Assembly: GCA_029265355.1 (NCBI GenBank)
Contig: JAJUJL010000027.1
Location: forward strand, 1-51,075
Origin: Chloroflexota bacterium
GTDB taxonomy: Bacteria; Chloroflexota; Anaerolineae; Anaerolineales; UBA4823
DNA: 51,075 bases
Direction: 5' to 3'
Below are positions 9,017 through 17,369 of this stretch, one piece after another; position 1 is the stretch's first letter, and each line of letters opens with the position of its first letter. The translations under genes were made by a program, and so were the position numbers. A model generated the notes under the pieces. That model was given only the letters and a program-made list of their open reading frames with translations, did no database searches and was not told where the DNA came from.

Positions 9017-9029
9017 GACAGGAGAGAGC

Positions 9030-10046
9030 ATGCAGCGCCAGGTCACCCTCAAGGACGTCGCCCTCGAAGCGGGCGTCAGCTACCAGACGGTCTCGAAAGT
9101 GCTCAATGGTCACGGCCAGGTTTCCAAAGAAACCGAAGAGCGCATCCGCGCCGTCGCCCGCCAGCTCGGCTATCGCCCGCATGCCATTGCCCGCAATATG
9201 CGCGCCCAGCGCAGCTTCATGATCGGCTATTCCTGGGTACCCACCGGCCCTGACCAGGTCAACCACATCCTCGACCAGTTACTGACCAGCATGGTGGAGG
9301 AAGCCGAAGCAGCCGGCTACCACCTGCTGCCGTTCACCTACCGCGATGGCAGCGCCCAGGTGGAGGATTACCGCCAGCTCATCGACAGCGGCATGGTAGA
9401 TGGCTTTGTCATCACCAGCGTGAACTACGATGATCCGCGCATCCTGTACCTGATGAAGCGCGGATTTCCTTTTGTGGCCTTCGGGCGCTCCAACCCTGAG
9501 TATGATTTTTCCTACGTCGATGTCGATGGCGCCGATGGGTTGAGACAGGTTGTAGAACACCTGGTCTCGACTGGGCGGCAGCGCATCGCCATCCTGGCAT
9601 GGCCAGAAGATTCACGGGTAGGCAATGAACGCCTGGCGGGATTTTTACAGGCGATGGCGGCTGCCGGTCTCGAGCCCGACCCGAACTGGGTGTTGCGCGG
9701 CGAAGGTACGTTCGAGTTTGGCTGCCAGGCGGCTTCGCGCCTGCTGGCTATGCCCGCCGGTAGGCGGCCCAACGCCATCGTCACCCTGAATGACACACAG
9801 GCAATCGGCGCCATGCGCGCCGCCCACGACCTGGGGTTGACCATCGGCAAAGATATCGCCATCATCGGTTTTGACGATGCGCCGATGGCTCAGTACCTGT
9901 TCCCCCCGCTGAGCAGCGTGCGGCAGCCCATCCGCGCTGCCGGGCGCAAGTGCGTCGAGATTTTGCTGCATTTGATGCGAGGTGAGAAGCCGGCAGAAGA
10001 TAAAGTACTGCTCAAGCCCAGCCTGGTTGTGCGAGCCTCGGGATAA
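9030..10046 (+). CDS. LacI-family transcriptional regulator of the sugar operon
   Basis: A 338-residue repressor-type protein. An N-terminal helix-turn-helix (TLKDVALEAGVSYQTVSK, residues about 5-22) and hinge helix are followed by a periplasmic-binding-protein-like sugar domain from about residue 60. The recognition helix YQTVSK closely resembles that of E. coli LacI (YQTVSR). The ATG at 9030 has a good GGAGAG ribosome binding site; an earlier in-frame start would run through the promoter and operator. It stands directly upstream of, and in line with, the binding protein, permeases, GH65 phosphorylase and phosphoglucomutase, so it very likely controls them. The operator on its own promoter suggests autoregulation. 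The effector is probably a glucose disaccharide or a product of it, by context only. Confidence 0.92.
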   Translation: MQRQVTLKDVALEAGVSYQTVSKVLNGHGQVSKETEERIRAVARQLGYRPHAIARNMRAQRSFMIGYSWVPTGPDQVNHILDQLLTSMVEEAEAAGYHLLPFTYRDGSAQVEDYRQLIDSGMVDGFVITSVNYDDPRILYLMKRGFPFVAFGRSNPEYDFSYVDVDGADGLRQVVEHLVSTGRQRIAILAWPEDSRVGNERLAGFLQAMAAAGLEPDPNWVLRGEGTFEFGCQAASRLLAMPAGRRPNAIVTLNDTQAIGAMRAAHDLGLTIGKDIAIIGFDDAPMAQYLFPPLSSVRQPIRAAGRKCVEILLHLMRGEKPAEDKVLLKPSLVVRASG

Positions 10047-10069
10047 AAAAAGCCCCGGCTCCAATCTTG

Positions 10070-10114
10070 CCAGAAGAGAGCGAGGTGCTGGCGAGCGCGC
10101 TGCTCTCTTGCTGG
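10070..10114 (+). terminator. Hairpin after the LacI gene, weak terminator or attenuator
   Basis: CCAGAAGAGAGC pairs with GCTCTCTTGCTGG (one bulged G), giving a stem of about 12 bp. The sequence after it, TCTGTTCT, is only partly T-rich, so termination is probably partial and readthrough into the sugar transport genes is plausible. Confidence 0.4.
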
Positions 10115-10132
10115 TCTGTTCTACCACCAACC

Positions 10133-10144
10133 AAAGGAGGTGAT
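10133..10144 (+). other. Near-perfect Shine-Dalgarno sequence without a start codon
   Basis: AAAGGAGGTGAT matches 12 bases of the complement of the usual 16S rRNA 3' end. No ATG, GTG or TTG follows at a usable distance, and the next gene begins about 100 bp later with its own AAGGAG. Its role is unknown. Confidence 0.5.
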
Positions 10145-10242
10145 ATCTGATCGATTAAGCCGAGGCGCATCACTTTTACCATATTTTGGCTGATTTGCCT
10201 ACTCACTGAGTCCCGAATAACTAATGGAAGGAGAACTTTGAA

Positions 10243-11589
10243 ATGAACCGCGTATTCGCCTTTCTGAGCGTGCTTTTGATCGCCGCATTTGCCCTGTCAG
10301 CCTGCGCGCCGCAAGCGCAGCCCACCCCCGAGAAGATCGTCGAGACGGTCGTCGTTCGTGAGACCCAGGTGGTCGAAGTGCCGAAAGAGGTGCAGGTGGA
10401 GAAGACCGTCGAGGTCGAAAAAGAGCAGACCGTGGTGCGTCTCTCCGGTTGGGCTTCCAGCCCGTCCGAGACTGCCTTGCTCGAGTCGCTGCTCTACCGC
10501 TTCTCTGTCGAAAACCCGGACATCCTGGTGAAGTACGAACCGATCACCGGCGACTACAAGCAGGCCCTGCTGACTTCGATCGCCGCCGGCACCGAGCCGG
10601 ATGTTTACTACATGGATATCTTCTGGTGGCAGGAGCTGGCCAAGAACGATGTGCTGCAACCGCTGGACGATCTGATGGCGAGCAGCGGCGTGAAAAAAGA
10701 AGATTTTATCCCGGCGCTGATCGATGCTTTCACCTATGAAGGCGTTGTCTACGGCATCCCCAAGGATTTCAACACCCTGGGCCTGTTCTACAACAAGGAT
10801 ATGTTCGATGCGGCTGGCCTGGAGTATCCCACCGACGACTGGACCTGGGACGAACTGACCATCGCGGCGGAAGCGCTTTCAGATCCCGCCAACAATGTCT
10901 TCGGCTTTGGCGTGCCGGCCGACCCGGGGCGCTTCCCGGTGTTCGTGTTCCAGAACGGCGGCAATATCATGAACGCCGACTTCACTGATACCGAACTGGA
11001 CAGCGAAGCTGCCATCGGCGCCGCCCAGTTCTACACCGACTTACGCGCCTTCCAGATCGGCGCGCTGCCCTCCGACCTGGGCGAAGGCTGGCAGGGCACC
11101 CTGTTCGGCAAGGGACAACTGGCGATGGTGTACGAGGGTGGCTGGTTGATCCCCTACCTGCGCGAGCAATTCCCCAACACCAAGTACGGTGTGGTCATGC
11201 CGCCTGCCGGTCCGGGCGGCGAGGGTAACCTGATCTTCACCGTGGCCTGGGGCATTTCGAAGAATTCCAAGAATCCAGAGGCCGCCTGGCGCGTGGTGGA
11301 TTTCCTGACCAACGAAGCCAGCCAGAAGACAGTGCTGGAGAGCGGGTTTGCCCTGCCTTCCCGCACTGCGCTCAAGGATAGCGACTACCTGAAGAACAAT
11401 CCGAACTCTGCAGCGATCTTCAACGGCTCCTTCAACGGCGCTCGCCCGTTCTTCTGGGGCGCGGTGGGTTCGGATGTCAACGACCAGATGGGCAAAGCTA
11501 TCGAGCGCATCTTCAAAGAGGGACAGGCTGTCGCCGATTCCATGAAGCAGGCCGCCGAAGCTGTGCGCAAAGCGCTCGCCGACCAGTAA
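10243..11589 (+). CDS. ABC transporter sugar-binding lipoprotein (CUT1 type)
   Basis: A 448-residue extracellular solute-binding protein of family 1. The signal peptide ends in the lipobox LSA-Cys (about residue 21). Residues about 28-65 form a charged Val/Glu/Lys linker of repeated 'VEKTVEVEKE' style, frequent in Chloroflexota binding proteins, and the binding domain follows. The stretch EPDVYYMDIFWWQELA and the downstream GKGQLAMVYEGGWL are typical of maltose or trehalose type binding proteins. The start has the ribosome binding site AAGGAG. It delivers sugar to the two permeases downstream; the GH65 and phosphoglucomutase genes suggest an alpha-linked glucose disaccharide. No second copy of the CGAACGTTCG operator lies in the 196 bp before it. 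Confidence 0.93.
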   Translation: MNRVFAFLSVLLIAAFALSACAPQAQPTPEKIVETVVVRETQVVEVPKEVQVEKTVEVEKEQTVVRLSGWASSPSETALLESLLYRFSVENPDILVKYEPITGDYKQALLTSIAAGTEPDVYYMDIFWWQELAKNDVLQPLDDLMASSGVKKEDFIPALIDAFTYEGVVYGIPKDFNTLGLFYNKDMFDAAGLEYPTDDWTWDELTIAAEALSDPANNVFGFGVPADPGRFPVFVFQNGGNIMNADFTDTELDSEAAIGAAQFYTDLRAFQIGALPSDLGEGWQGTLFGKGQLAMVYEGGWLIPYLREQFPNTKYGVVMPPAGPGGEGNLIFTVAWGISKNSKNPEAAWRVVDFLTNEASQKTVLESGFALPSRTALKDSDYLKNNPNSAAIFNGSFNGARPFFWGAVGSDVNDQMGKAIERIFKEGQAVADSMKQAAEAVRKALADQ

Positions 11590-11603
11590 TTTCTTCTCCT
11601 TGC

Positions 11604-11637
11604 GGCATGGAGAGCAGGCGCAACTGCTCTCCATGCC
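11604..11637 (+). terminator. Perfect hairpin between binding-protein and permease genes
   Basis: GGCATGGAGAGCAG (11604-11617) and its exact complement (11624-11637) form a 14-bp stem with a 6-base loop, 14 bp after the stop of the binding protein. No T-run follows. Such hairpins often protect the upstream message end, giving more binding protein than permease; partial termination is the alternative. Confidence 0.65.
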
Positions 11638-11730
11638 AATCACCCGTGGATGGCTGCCAGGGCAGCCAAAGCTACCATACCCGCATGGCAGCGCGGCCAC
11701 CGCGCCTGCCAAGTATCAAGAGGAGGAAAC

Positions 11731-12618
11731 ATGGCGACACGTCTCAACCGCGCCAAATGGAATGAAGCCGCGATGGGCTATCTTTTCACCCTGCCCTGGT
11801 TGTTCATCTTCTTCACCTTCATCGTGTTCTCGATCGGCTACGCCTTCTATCTTTCCTTCACCAAGTACAACCTGCTCAGCCCGCCCGAGGTGTGGGGGTT
11901 GGAAGGCTACCGGCGCGTGCTCAGCGACGAGCTGTTCATGACCAAGGCGCTGCCCAACACCTTCAAATACACTCTGATCGTCGTGCCGCTGCAAACCTTC
12001 ATCAGCCTGGTGCTGGCCTTTGCCATGGATCAGAAGCTGCGCCTGCGGCGCGTCTTTCGCACCATTTTCTACCTGCCGTCGGTGACATCTTCGGTGGTCA
12101 TCTCGCTGATCTTCGTCTGGCTGTTTGCGCCGCAGGGCGTCATCAACCAGATTTTCAGGCTGAGCGTCAACTGGTTGGACAACGTCAACACCGCTTTCTA
12201 CGTGATCATGGGCATGAACATCTTCACCACCAGCGGCACGCTGATGCTCATCTTCCTGTCTGGGCTGCAAGATATTCCCACCAGCCTGTACGAGGCAGCA
12301 GAGATCGATGGCGCGGATAAGATGCAGTCTTTCTTATACGTGACCATCCCCATGCTGCGACCGGTGATTTTCTTTGTCGTCACCGTGGGGGTCATCGGTT
12401 GCTTCCAGGTCTTCGACCAGATTTTTGTCATGACCGCCGGCGGCCCGCTGGACAGCACCACCACCCTGACCTACCTGATCTACAAGTGGGCCTTCCGCGA
12501 CACCACCATCAAGATGGGACAGGCGGCGGCGGCGGCGGTGATCCTTTCCCTGATCATCCTGGGCGTTACCTTGCTGCAGCGCCGCGTCATCGAAGGCAGC
12601 GGCAGCAGCACCGCATAG
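11731..12618 (+). CDS. Sugar ABC transporter permease (MalF/UgpA type)
   Basis: A 295-residue inner-membrane permease with six predicted membrane segments. The cytoplasmic EAA loop, EAAEIDGADKMQSFLYVTIP, lies near residue 195 and contacts the transport ATPase. It forms a heterodimer with the next gene product. The ATG at 11731 sits 6 bp after a strong AGGAGG; the frame is open further upstream but that part lacks a membrane-protein character and crosses the hairpin region. The gene is separated by 9 bp from the second permease. No ATPase of the MalK/MsmX type is present in the window, so a shared ATPase coded elsewhere is expected, which is common for CUT1 systems. Confidence 0.93.
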   Translation: MATRLNRAKWNEAAMGYLFTLPWLFIFFTFIVFSIGYAFYLSFTKYNLLSPPEVWGLEGYRRVLSDELFMTKALPNTFKYTLIVVPLQTFISLVLAFAMDQKLRLRRVFRTIFYLPSVTSSVVISLIFVWLFAPQGVINQIFRLSVNWLDNVNTAFYVIMGMNIFTTSGTLMLIFLSGLQDIPTSLYEAAEIDGADKMQSFLYVTIPMLRPVIFFVVTVGVIGCFQVFDQIFVMTAGGPLDSTTTLTYLIYKWAFRDTTIKMGQAAAAAVILSLIILGVTLLQRRVIEGSGSSTA

Positions 12619-12627
12619 GAGGCAGCC

Positions 12628-13560
12628 ATGGCAACTGGAACACAGTCTTTTCCCAAGCAAGCTGGACAGCCCGATTGGATCGACCGGTTGGAGCAGTTCA
12701 AAACCCCGTTTTTCTACGCCATCCTGATCGCCTGGGCGATCATCTGCCTGGCGCCGCTGTACTTCACCCTGGTGTTTTCGCTCAAGCCGGTGGAGAACGC
12801 CTACACCGCTCCGATTTGGTGGCCCACCCCCTTCACCCTGGCAAACTACGATACGGTGCTGCGCTCCTTCGATCTCTTCCCGCGCTGGCTGATGAACAGC
12901 ACCATCGTCGCTGTGGTGACCACGGCCCTGCGCGTCCTGTTTTGCTCGATGGCAGGCTATGCCTTTGCGCGCATCGAATTTCCCTTCAAGAACTTCCTGT
13001 TCAACGCCTTGCTGCTCTCGATGATGATGCCCGGCGTGGTCACGCTGATCCCGAAATTCCTGATCATCGGCCCCGGCATCCTACGCGGCGGGCTGGAGAT
13101 CGGCAGCCTGACGATTCCCACGGGCTTCAACATGATCGACAAGCTGGGAGGCGTCATCCTGCCGCATGTTGCCGACGCCTTCGGCGTCTTCATGATGACC
13201 CAGTTCTACAAGTCTTTCCCCAAGGAGCTGGAAGAAGCTGCCACCATAGACGGCACCGGCAGGTTGGGCACCTTCTTCCGCATTGTGCTGCCCGTCAGCC
13301 AGACTCAGCTCATCACCCTGGCCTTGCTGACCTTCCAGGGCGAGTGGAATCGCTTCATGGAACCGCTCTTGATCCTGCGCAGCCCAGAGAATTTCACCCT
13401 GCCGCTCGGGTTGCAGTGGTTCCGGGGCGAGTACTACACGCTCTACTCCATCGTGCTGGCGGGATCGCTGTTCAACACGCTGCCCATCCTGGTGCTGTTC
13501 TTCCTCTTCCAGCGCTACTTCATCCAGAGCATCGCCACCACCGGCTCGAAAGAGGCCTGA
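12628..13560 (+). CDS. Sugar ABC transporter permease (MalG/UgpE type)
   Basis: A 310-residue carbohydrate permease, partner of the gene before it. Six membrane segments are visible, the first at residues about 30-50. The EAA loop reads ELEEAATIDGTGRLGTFFRI near residue 210. A segment of about 35 residues (roughly 140-180, including GPGILRGGLEIGSL) between membrane helices is longer than in E. coli MalG and is seen in some CUT1 permeases with large periplasmic or cytoplasmic loops. The ribosome binding site is GGAGG. The GH65 gene begins 39 bp after the stop, so the transporter and the enzymes belong to one operon. Confidence 0.93.
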   Translation: MATGTQSFPKQAGQPDWIDRLEQFKTPFFYAILIAWAIICLAPLYFTLVFSLKPVENAYTAPIWWPTPFTLANYDTVLRSFDLFPRWLMNSTIVAVVTTALRVLFCSMAGYAFARIEFPFKNFLFNALLLSMMMPGVVTLIPKFLIIGPGILRGGLEIGSLTIPTGFNMIDKLGGVILPHVADAFGVFMMTQFYKSFPKELEEAATIDGTGRLGTFFRIVLPVSQTQLITLALLTFQGEWNRFMEPLLILRSPENFTLPLGLQWFRGEYYTLYSIVLAGSLFNTLPILVLFFLFQRYFIQSIATTGSKEA

Positions 13561-13599
13561 GGCCGGTTACCCCAACATCCCACAACAGAAGCTGATCCT

Positions 13600-15744
13600 A
13601 TGTGGACAATCACTGAAACGACCTTTGATCCAGCTCATCAGAACCATAGAGAGACCATTTTTACCACCGGCAATGGTTACCTCTCCACGCGCGGCGCGTT
13701 CGAAGAAGGCTACCCCGGCGAGCAGCGCGCCACCTTCGTGCACGGCGTCTTCGACGATGCGCCGATCGTGTTCACCGAGCTTGCCAACGCCCCAGACTGG
13801 CTCCCCGTGCAGGTCTTGCTGGATGGCGAGCGCTTTAACCTGGCGGATGGCAGGCTGGAGGCTTATGAGCGCCAGCTCGATCTCTCCTGCGGGCTGCTGA
13901 CCCGGCGGGTGCGCTGGAGCTCGCCCCAGGGACGGCGCGCAGAGATCGTTTTCGAACGCTTTGCCTCGCTGGCAAACCCGCACCTGCTGGCGCTGCGCTG
14001 CGTGGTGACGCCCGATTTCGATGGTTCGCTCAGCTTCCAGGCCGGCTTGAACCTGTTCATGGACAACGAGGGGTTGGCGCACTGGCGCCTGGTGGACCAG
14101 GCATTGAAGAACGGGGCAGCCCTGCTGCGCGCCCGCACCCGGCGCACTGGCATCGAGCTCGCCCTGGCAATGCGCTGCCAGGCCGGAGGTGAAGACCTGC
14201 CGGAGTTCTGGGATGTGCGGGGTTGCCCGACCTTTGCGGTGACACTGCCAGCGCGGCGCGGTCAACCGATCGAGCTGGTCAAGTGGGTGGGCATTGCCAC
14301 CTCGCGGGACGGCGCAGACGCGCCTGGGCTGGCGCTGGCAGCCCTGCAGGAGGTTGACAGTTTCGCCTCTGCACTCGAGCGCCAGCGCCAGGCGTGGGCG
14401 CAAGAGTGGGCGCGCTGCGATGTGGTCGTCGAAGGCGATGAAATCGCCCAGCAGGCGCTGCGCTTCAGCCTGTACCACCTGCTGATCGCCGCGCCGCGCC
14501 AGGACGACCGGGTGAACATCGGCGCCAAGTCGCTTTCCGGGTTTGGCTACCGCGGCCATTCCTTCTGGGATACCGAAACCTTCATGCTGCCGGTGTTCAT
14601 CTTCACCTCGCCGCACATCGCGCGCAACCTGCTCAACTACCGCTACCAGCGCCTGGCAGCCGCCCGCGCCCGGGCGCTCGCCCACGGCTTCGAGGGGGCG
14701 CAATTCCCCTGGGAGAGCGCCGACAGCGGGGAGGAGGTCACCCCCACCTGGGTGCCGCATTTCTCCGACCCCACCCGCCTGGTGCGCATCTGGACCGGCG
14801 ATATCGAAATCCACATCTCAGCCGACATCGCCTATGCGGTGCACCTGTATTGGAAGGTCACCGGCGACGACGACTGGTTCATCGAACGGGGCGCTGAAAT
14901 CATCCTGGACACCGCCAAGTTTTTCGCCTCGCGCGCTGAATGGAACCCGGAGCGGCAGTGCTACGAGTACCGGGATGTGATCGGACCGGACGAATATCAC
15001 GAGCACGTGGACAACAACTTCTTCACCAACCGCATGGCGCAGTGGAACCTGCAAACCGCATTGAGCGTGCTGGATTGGCTGCACCGCCACGCCCCGCACC
15101 AGGCCAGCCGCCTGATCGAGCGCCTGGATTTGAACGCCGAGCGCCTGGAAAAATGGAAGGACGTCATTCAGCGCATGTTCCTGCCCATCGGCGATGATGG
15201 TCTGATCGAGCAGTTCGAAGGCTACTTCCAACGCCGGGATGTCAACCTGGCAGCCCTCGAGCCGCGCTCCGTCTCGGCCCAGGTGCTGTTCGGCATCGAA
15301 GGGTGCAACGAAACCCAGGTGCTCAAGCAAGCCGACGTGCTCATGCTGCTCTACCTGCTGCGCAGCGAGTACAGCGATGCCATCCTGCGGGTCAACTATG
15401 ATTACTACACCCCCCGCACCGACCTGACCTATGGATCATCCCTGGGTCCTTCGATCCAGGCCATTGCCGCCTGCGAGACCGGGAAGATCGAAGAAGCCTA
15501 CCAGCACTTCATCCAGGCGGCGCGCGCCGACCTGCACGATGTGCGCGGCAACGCGGGCGATGGCATCCACGCTGCGTCAGCCGGCGGCATCTGGCAGGCG
15601 ACCGTCTTCGGTTTCGCTGGTTTGAAAGTGAGCGATGAGGGCTGGACGGTTTCGCCGCGGCTGCCTGCCCATTGGAAACGGCTGGCATTTCGTTTCTACT
15701 ATCGCGGCGAGCCGCAGTGCGTCGATCTGCGCAATGAACGGTAG
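13600..15744 (+). CDS. GH65 family disaccharide phosphorylase (maltose, kojibiose or trehalose type)
   Basis: A 714-residue glycoside hydrolase family 65 protein, an inverting phosphorylase that splits an alpha-glucoside with phosphate into beta-glucose 1-phosphate and a second sugar. The N-terminal beta-sandwich begins with FTTGNGYLSTRG (residues about 22-33). The catalytic (alpha/alpha)6 barrel holds the general-acid motif GPDEYHEHVDNN with Glu465, and the phosphate-site segment TYGSSLGPSIQAI lies near residue 610. Length is slightly short of the usual 750-780. No signal peptide is present, so it acts in the cytoplasm on imported sugar. The ATG at 13600 lacks a strong ribosome binding site. 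The exact linkage (1,4; 1,2; 1,1; 1,3) cannot be decided by eye. The pgmB gene follows 7 bp later. Confidence 0.9.
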   Translation: MWTITETTFDPAHQNHRETIFTTGNGYLSTRGAFEEGYPGEQRATFVHGVFDDAPIVFTELANAPDWLPVQVLLDGERFNLADGRLEAYERQLDLSCGLLTRRVRWSSPQGRRAEIVFERFASLANPHLLALRCVVTPDFDGSLSFQAGLNLFMDNEGLAHWRLVDQALKNGAALLRARTRRTGIELALAMRCQAGGEDLPEFWDVRGCPTFAVTLPARRGQPIELVKWVGIATSRDGADAPGLALAALQEVDSFASALERQRQAWAQEWARCDVVVEGDEIAQQALRFSLYHLLIAAPRQDDRVNIGAKSLSGFGYRGHSFWDTETFMLPVFIFTSPHIARNLLNYRYQRLAAARARALAHGFEGAQFPWESADSGEEVTPTWVPHFSDPTRLVRIWTGDIEIHISADIAYAVHLYWKVTGDDDWFIERGAEIILDTAKFFASRAEWNPERQCYEYRDVIGPDEYHEHVDNNFFTNRMAQWNLQTALSVLDWLHRHAPHQASRLIERLDLNAERLEKWKDVIQRMFLPIGDDGLIEQFEGYFQRRDVNLAALEPRSVSAQVLFGIEGCNETQVLKQADVLMLLYLLRSEYSDAILRVNYDYYTPRTDLTYGSSLGPSIQAIAACETGKIEEAYQHFIQAARADLHDVRGNAGDGIHAASAGGIWQATVFGFAGLKVSDEGWTVSPRLPAHWKRLAFRFYYRGEPQCVDLRNER

Positions 15745-15751
15745 GAAACGC

Positions 15752-16414
15752 ATGCCCGTACGCGCCTTTATCTTCGACCTGGATGGAGTGCTCACCGACA
15801 CGGCTGAATATCACTACCGCGCCTGGAAGCGCCTGGCCGATGAAGAAGGTTGGCCATTCACCCGCCAGGACAACGAGGCCCTGCGCGGCATCCCCCGCCG
15901 GGAATCGTTGCTGATGATCTTGAAAGGTCAAACGCTGCCCGAGGAGCGCATCCTCGAGCTAACCGAACGCAAGAATCGCTACTACCTGGAGTACATCCGA
16001 GAGGTCTCACCAGGCGACCTGCTTCCGGGGGCGCGAGAATTTCTGCAAGAGCTGCGCGCCGCAGGTCTCAAGACTGCGCTGGGTTCCGCCAGTAAAAACG
16101 CGCCCCAGGTGGTCCAGCAGTTGGGCATCGCCGAGCTGCTGGATGTGATCACCGATGGCAGCAGCGTCGCCCGCCAAAAACCCGCTCCCGACCTGTTTCT
16201 TTACGCGGCGGAAAGGTTGGGGGTGCCGCCCGCAGAGTGTGTGGTCGTCGAGGACGCGGCCGCCGGCATTGCCGCGGCGCGGGCGGGTGGTTTTCGCAGC
16301 ATCGGGCTGGGTCCGGTCGAGCGGGTGGGCGCGGCGGACGTGGTGCTGCCCAGCCTGGAGGGGGTGCGCCTGGAACAACTTTTGCCGCATCTGCTGGCTC
16401 TCGAAAGCCGCTAG
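15752..16414 (+). CDS. pgmB: Beta-phosphoglucomutase
   Basis: A 220-residue HAD-superfamily enzyme that converts beta-glucose 1-phosphate to glucose 6-phosphate through a bisphosphate intermediate. The motif FDLDGVLTDTAEYHYRAW carries the nucleophile Asp9 and the general acid/base Asp11. The next signature, LRGIPRRESL (about residue 48), is typical of beta-phosphoglucomutases and not of general HAD phosphatases. GSASKNAP (about residue 113) and VVEDAAAGIAAARAGG (about 167) complete the HAD core. The ATG at 15752 has the ribosome binding site GGTAGGAAA. It directly follows the GH65 gene, whose product it consumes. Its stop codon overlaps that of the convergent neighbour: the four bases CTAG (16411-16414) serve both. 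Confidence 0.93.
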   Translation: MPVRAFIFDLDGVLTDTAEYHYRAWKRLADEEGWPFTRQDNEALRGIPRRESLLMILKGQTLPEERILELTERKNRYYLEYIREVSPGDLLPGAREFLQELRAAGLKTALGSASKNAPQVVQQLGIAELLDVITDGSSVARQKPAPDLFLYAAERLGVPPAECVVVEDAAAGIAAARAGGFRSIGLGPVERVGAADVVLPSLEGVRLEQLLPHLLALESR

Positions 16415-17193
16415 GGAACGAAATCCAGGATGAGATCGCGCGTTCCAACCAGCAGCTCGCCCTGGGCATCGCTGCCGGCTTGCAGCGCCACCAGCAAAGC
16501 ATTGGCGGCATCGCCAGCGGAGGCGAAGATGCCATCGGCGCTGGCGGCTAAGTCATCGGGGAAATAGAACTGGGTGGTGAGCAGCTCGCGTCCATCGCGC
16601 TTGATCTTGACATGGATGTGGCGCGGGCGCGGCTCGTATTCTCCGGGGACGATGGTCAGGAAGCTGTAGGAGCCGTCCGCGGCGGTGAGCGCCTCGCCGT
16701 AGAACTGGAAATTGGGGTCGCGACGGGCGGTGTTGGCGTCGCCGGGGTGCAGGTAGATGCCGTTGGCGTCGGTTTGCCAGATTTCGATCAGCACGCCGGG
16801 CAGCGGCTGCCCGTTGCGGTCGTAGACGCGCCCCTGCAGCAGCAAGCGCTCGCCCGCCGGGCTGCCCGGGGCGCCGGCTACACTGGTCAGGTCGTTGTCA
16901 CGCTCTTGCGGTTTTTGCTGCGGGTAGTAAGGGCCTTCCGCCTGGGCAGGGGTGAAATAGGTGACAGGGATGCTGGCGGGCGTCTCGACCGGCGGTTGGG
17001 CGTCGGCAGGCTGCGGGCTGGAAGCCAGCGTCGGCGGGGGCAAAGTGGGCGGCGCTGGCGTTGGCTGCGACAAGGGGGCTGGCTCGGTTGCGATCGGCGT
17101 GGCGGGCGTCTCTGGGCTGCAGCCGGTAAATAAAAACGCTGCCATCCCGACGATCAGTCCAATCCAAAGATACACAGGCCTGGCAATTTTCAT
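16411..17193 (-). CDS. Intradiol ring-cleavage dioxygenase-like lipoprotein
   Basis: A 260-residue protein. A lipobox (FTG-Cys, about residue 22) shows export and lipid anchoring. Residues about 25-75 are a Pro/Thr/Ala-rich linker. The C-terminal domain has the fold and ligands of intradiol dioxygenases: AEGPYYP near the start, IEIWQTDANGIYLHPGD with the first Tyr ligand, VPGEYEPRPRHIHVK with the second Tyr and the two His. All four non-heme Fe(III) ligands appear present. Cytoplasmic members open catechol rings; the role of exported ones is poorly known. The ATG at 17193 is preceded by GGAG. It is convergent with pgmB and shares CTAG as stop. Confidence 0.85.
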   Translation of the reverse strand: MKIARPVYLWIGLIVGMAAFLFTGCSPETPATPIATEPAPLSQPTPAPPTLPPPTLASSPQPADAQPPVETPASIPVTYFTPAQAEGPYYPQQKPQERDNDLTSVAGAPGSPAGERLLLQGRVYDRNGQPLPGVLIEIWQTDANGIYLHPGDANTARRDPNFQFYGEALTAADGSYSFLTIVPGEYEPRPRHIHVKIKRDGRELLTTQFYFPDDLAASADGIFASAGDAANALLVALQAGSDAQGELLVGTRDLILDFVP

Positions 17194-17369
17194 GGTTGAG
17201 TCTCCAAAAGAAGTTACCAATAAACGGTCGAATTCCCACCCATTATATCCGATAGACTCAAACGCTAACAAACTCCACATCGAAAGCTAACAACTTCTGA
17301 ACAGGCTGGCGCTATGATTTGGGCATCATTTAACAACCTGACCGGTGTTAGGTTGCCTTGGAGGTACGC

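Noticed and set aside
10047-10242. Second LacI-type operator before the binding-protein gene
   Set aside because: I looked for CGAACGTTCG or a similar palindrome with central CG and found none.
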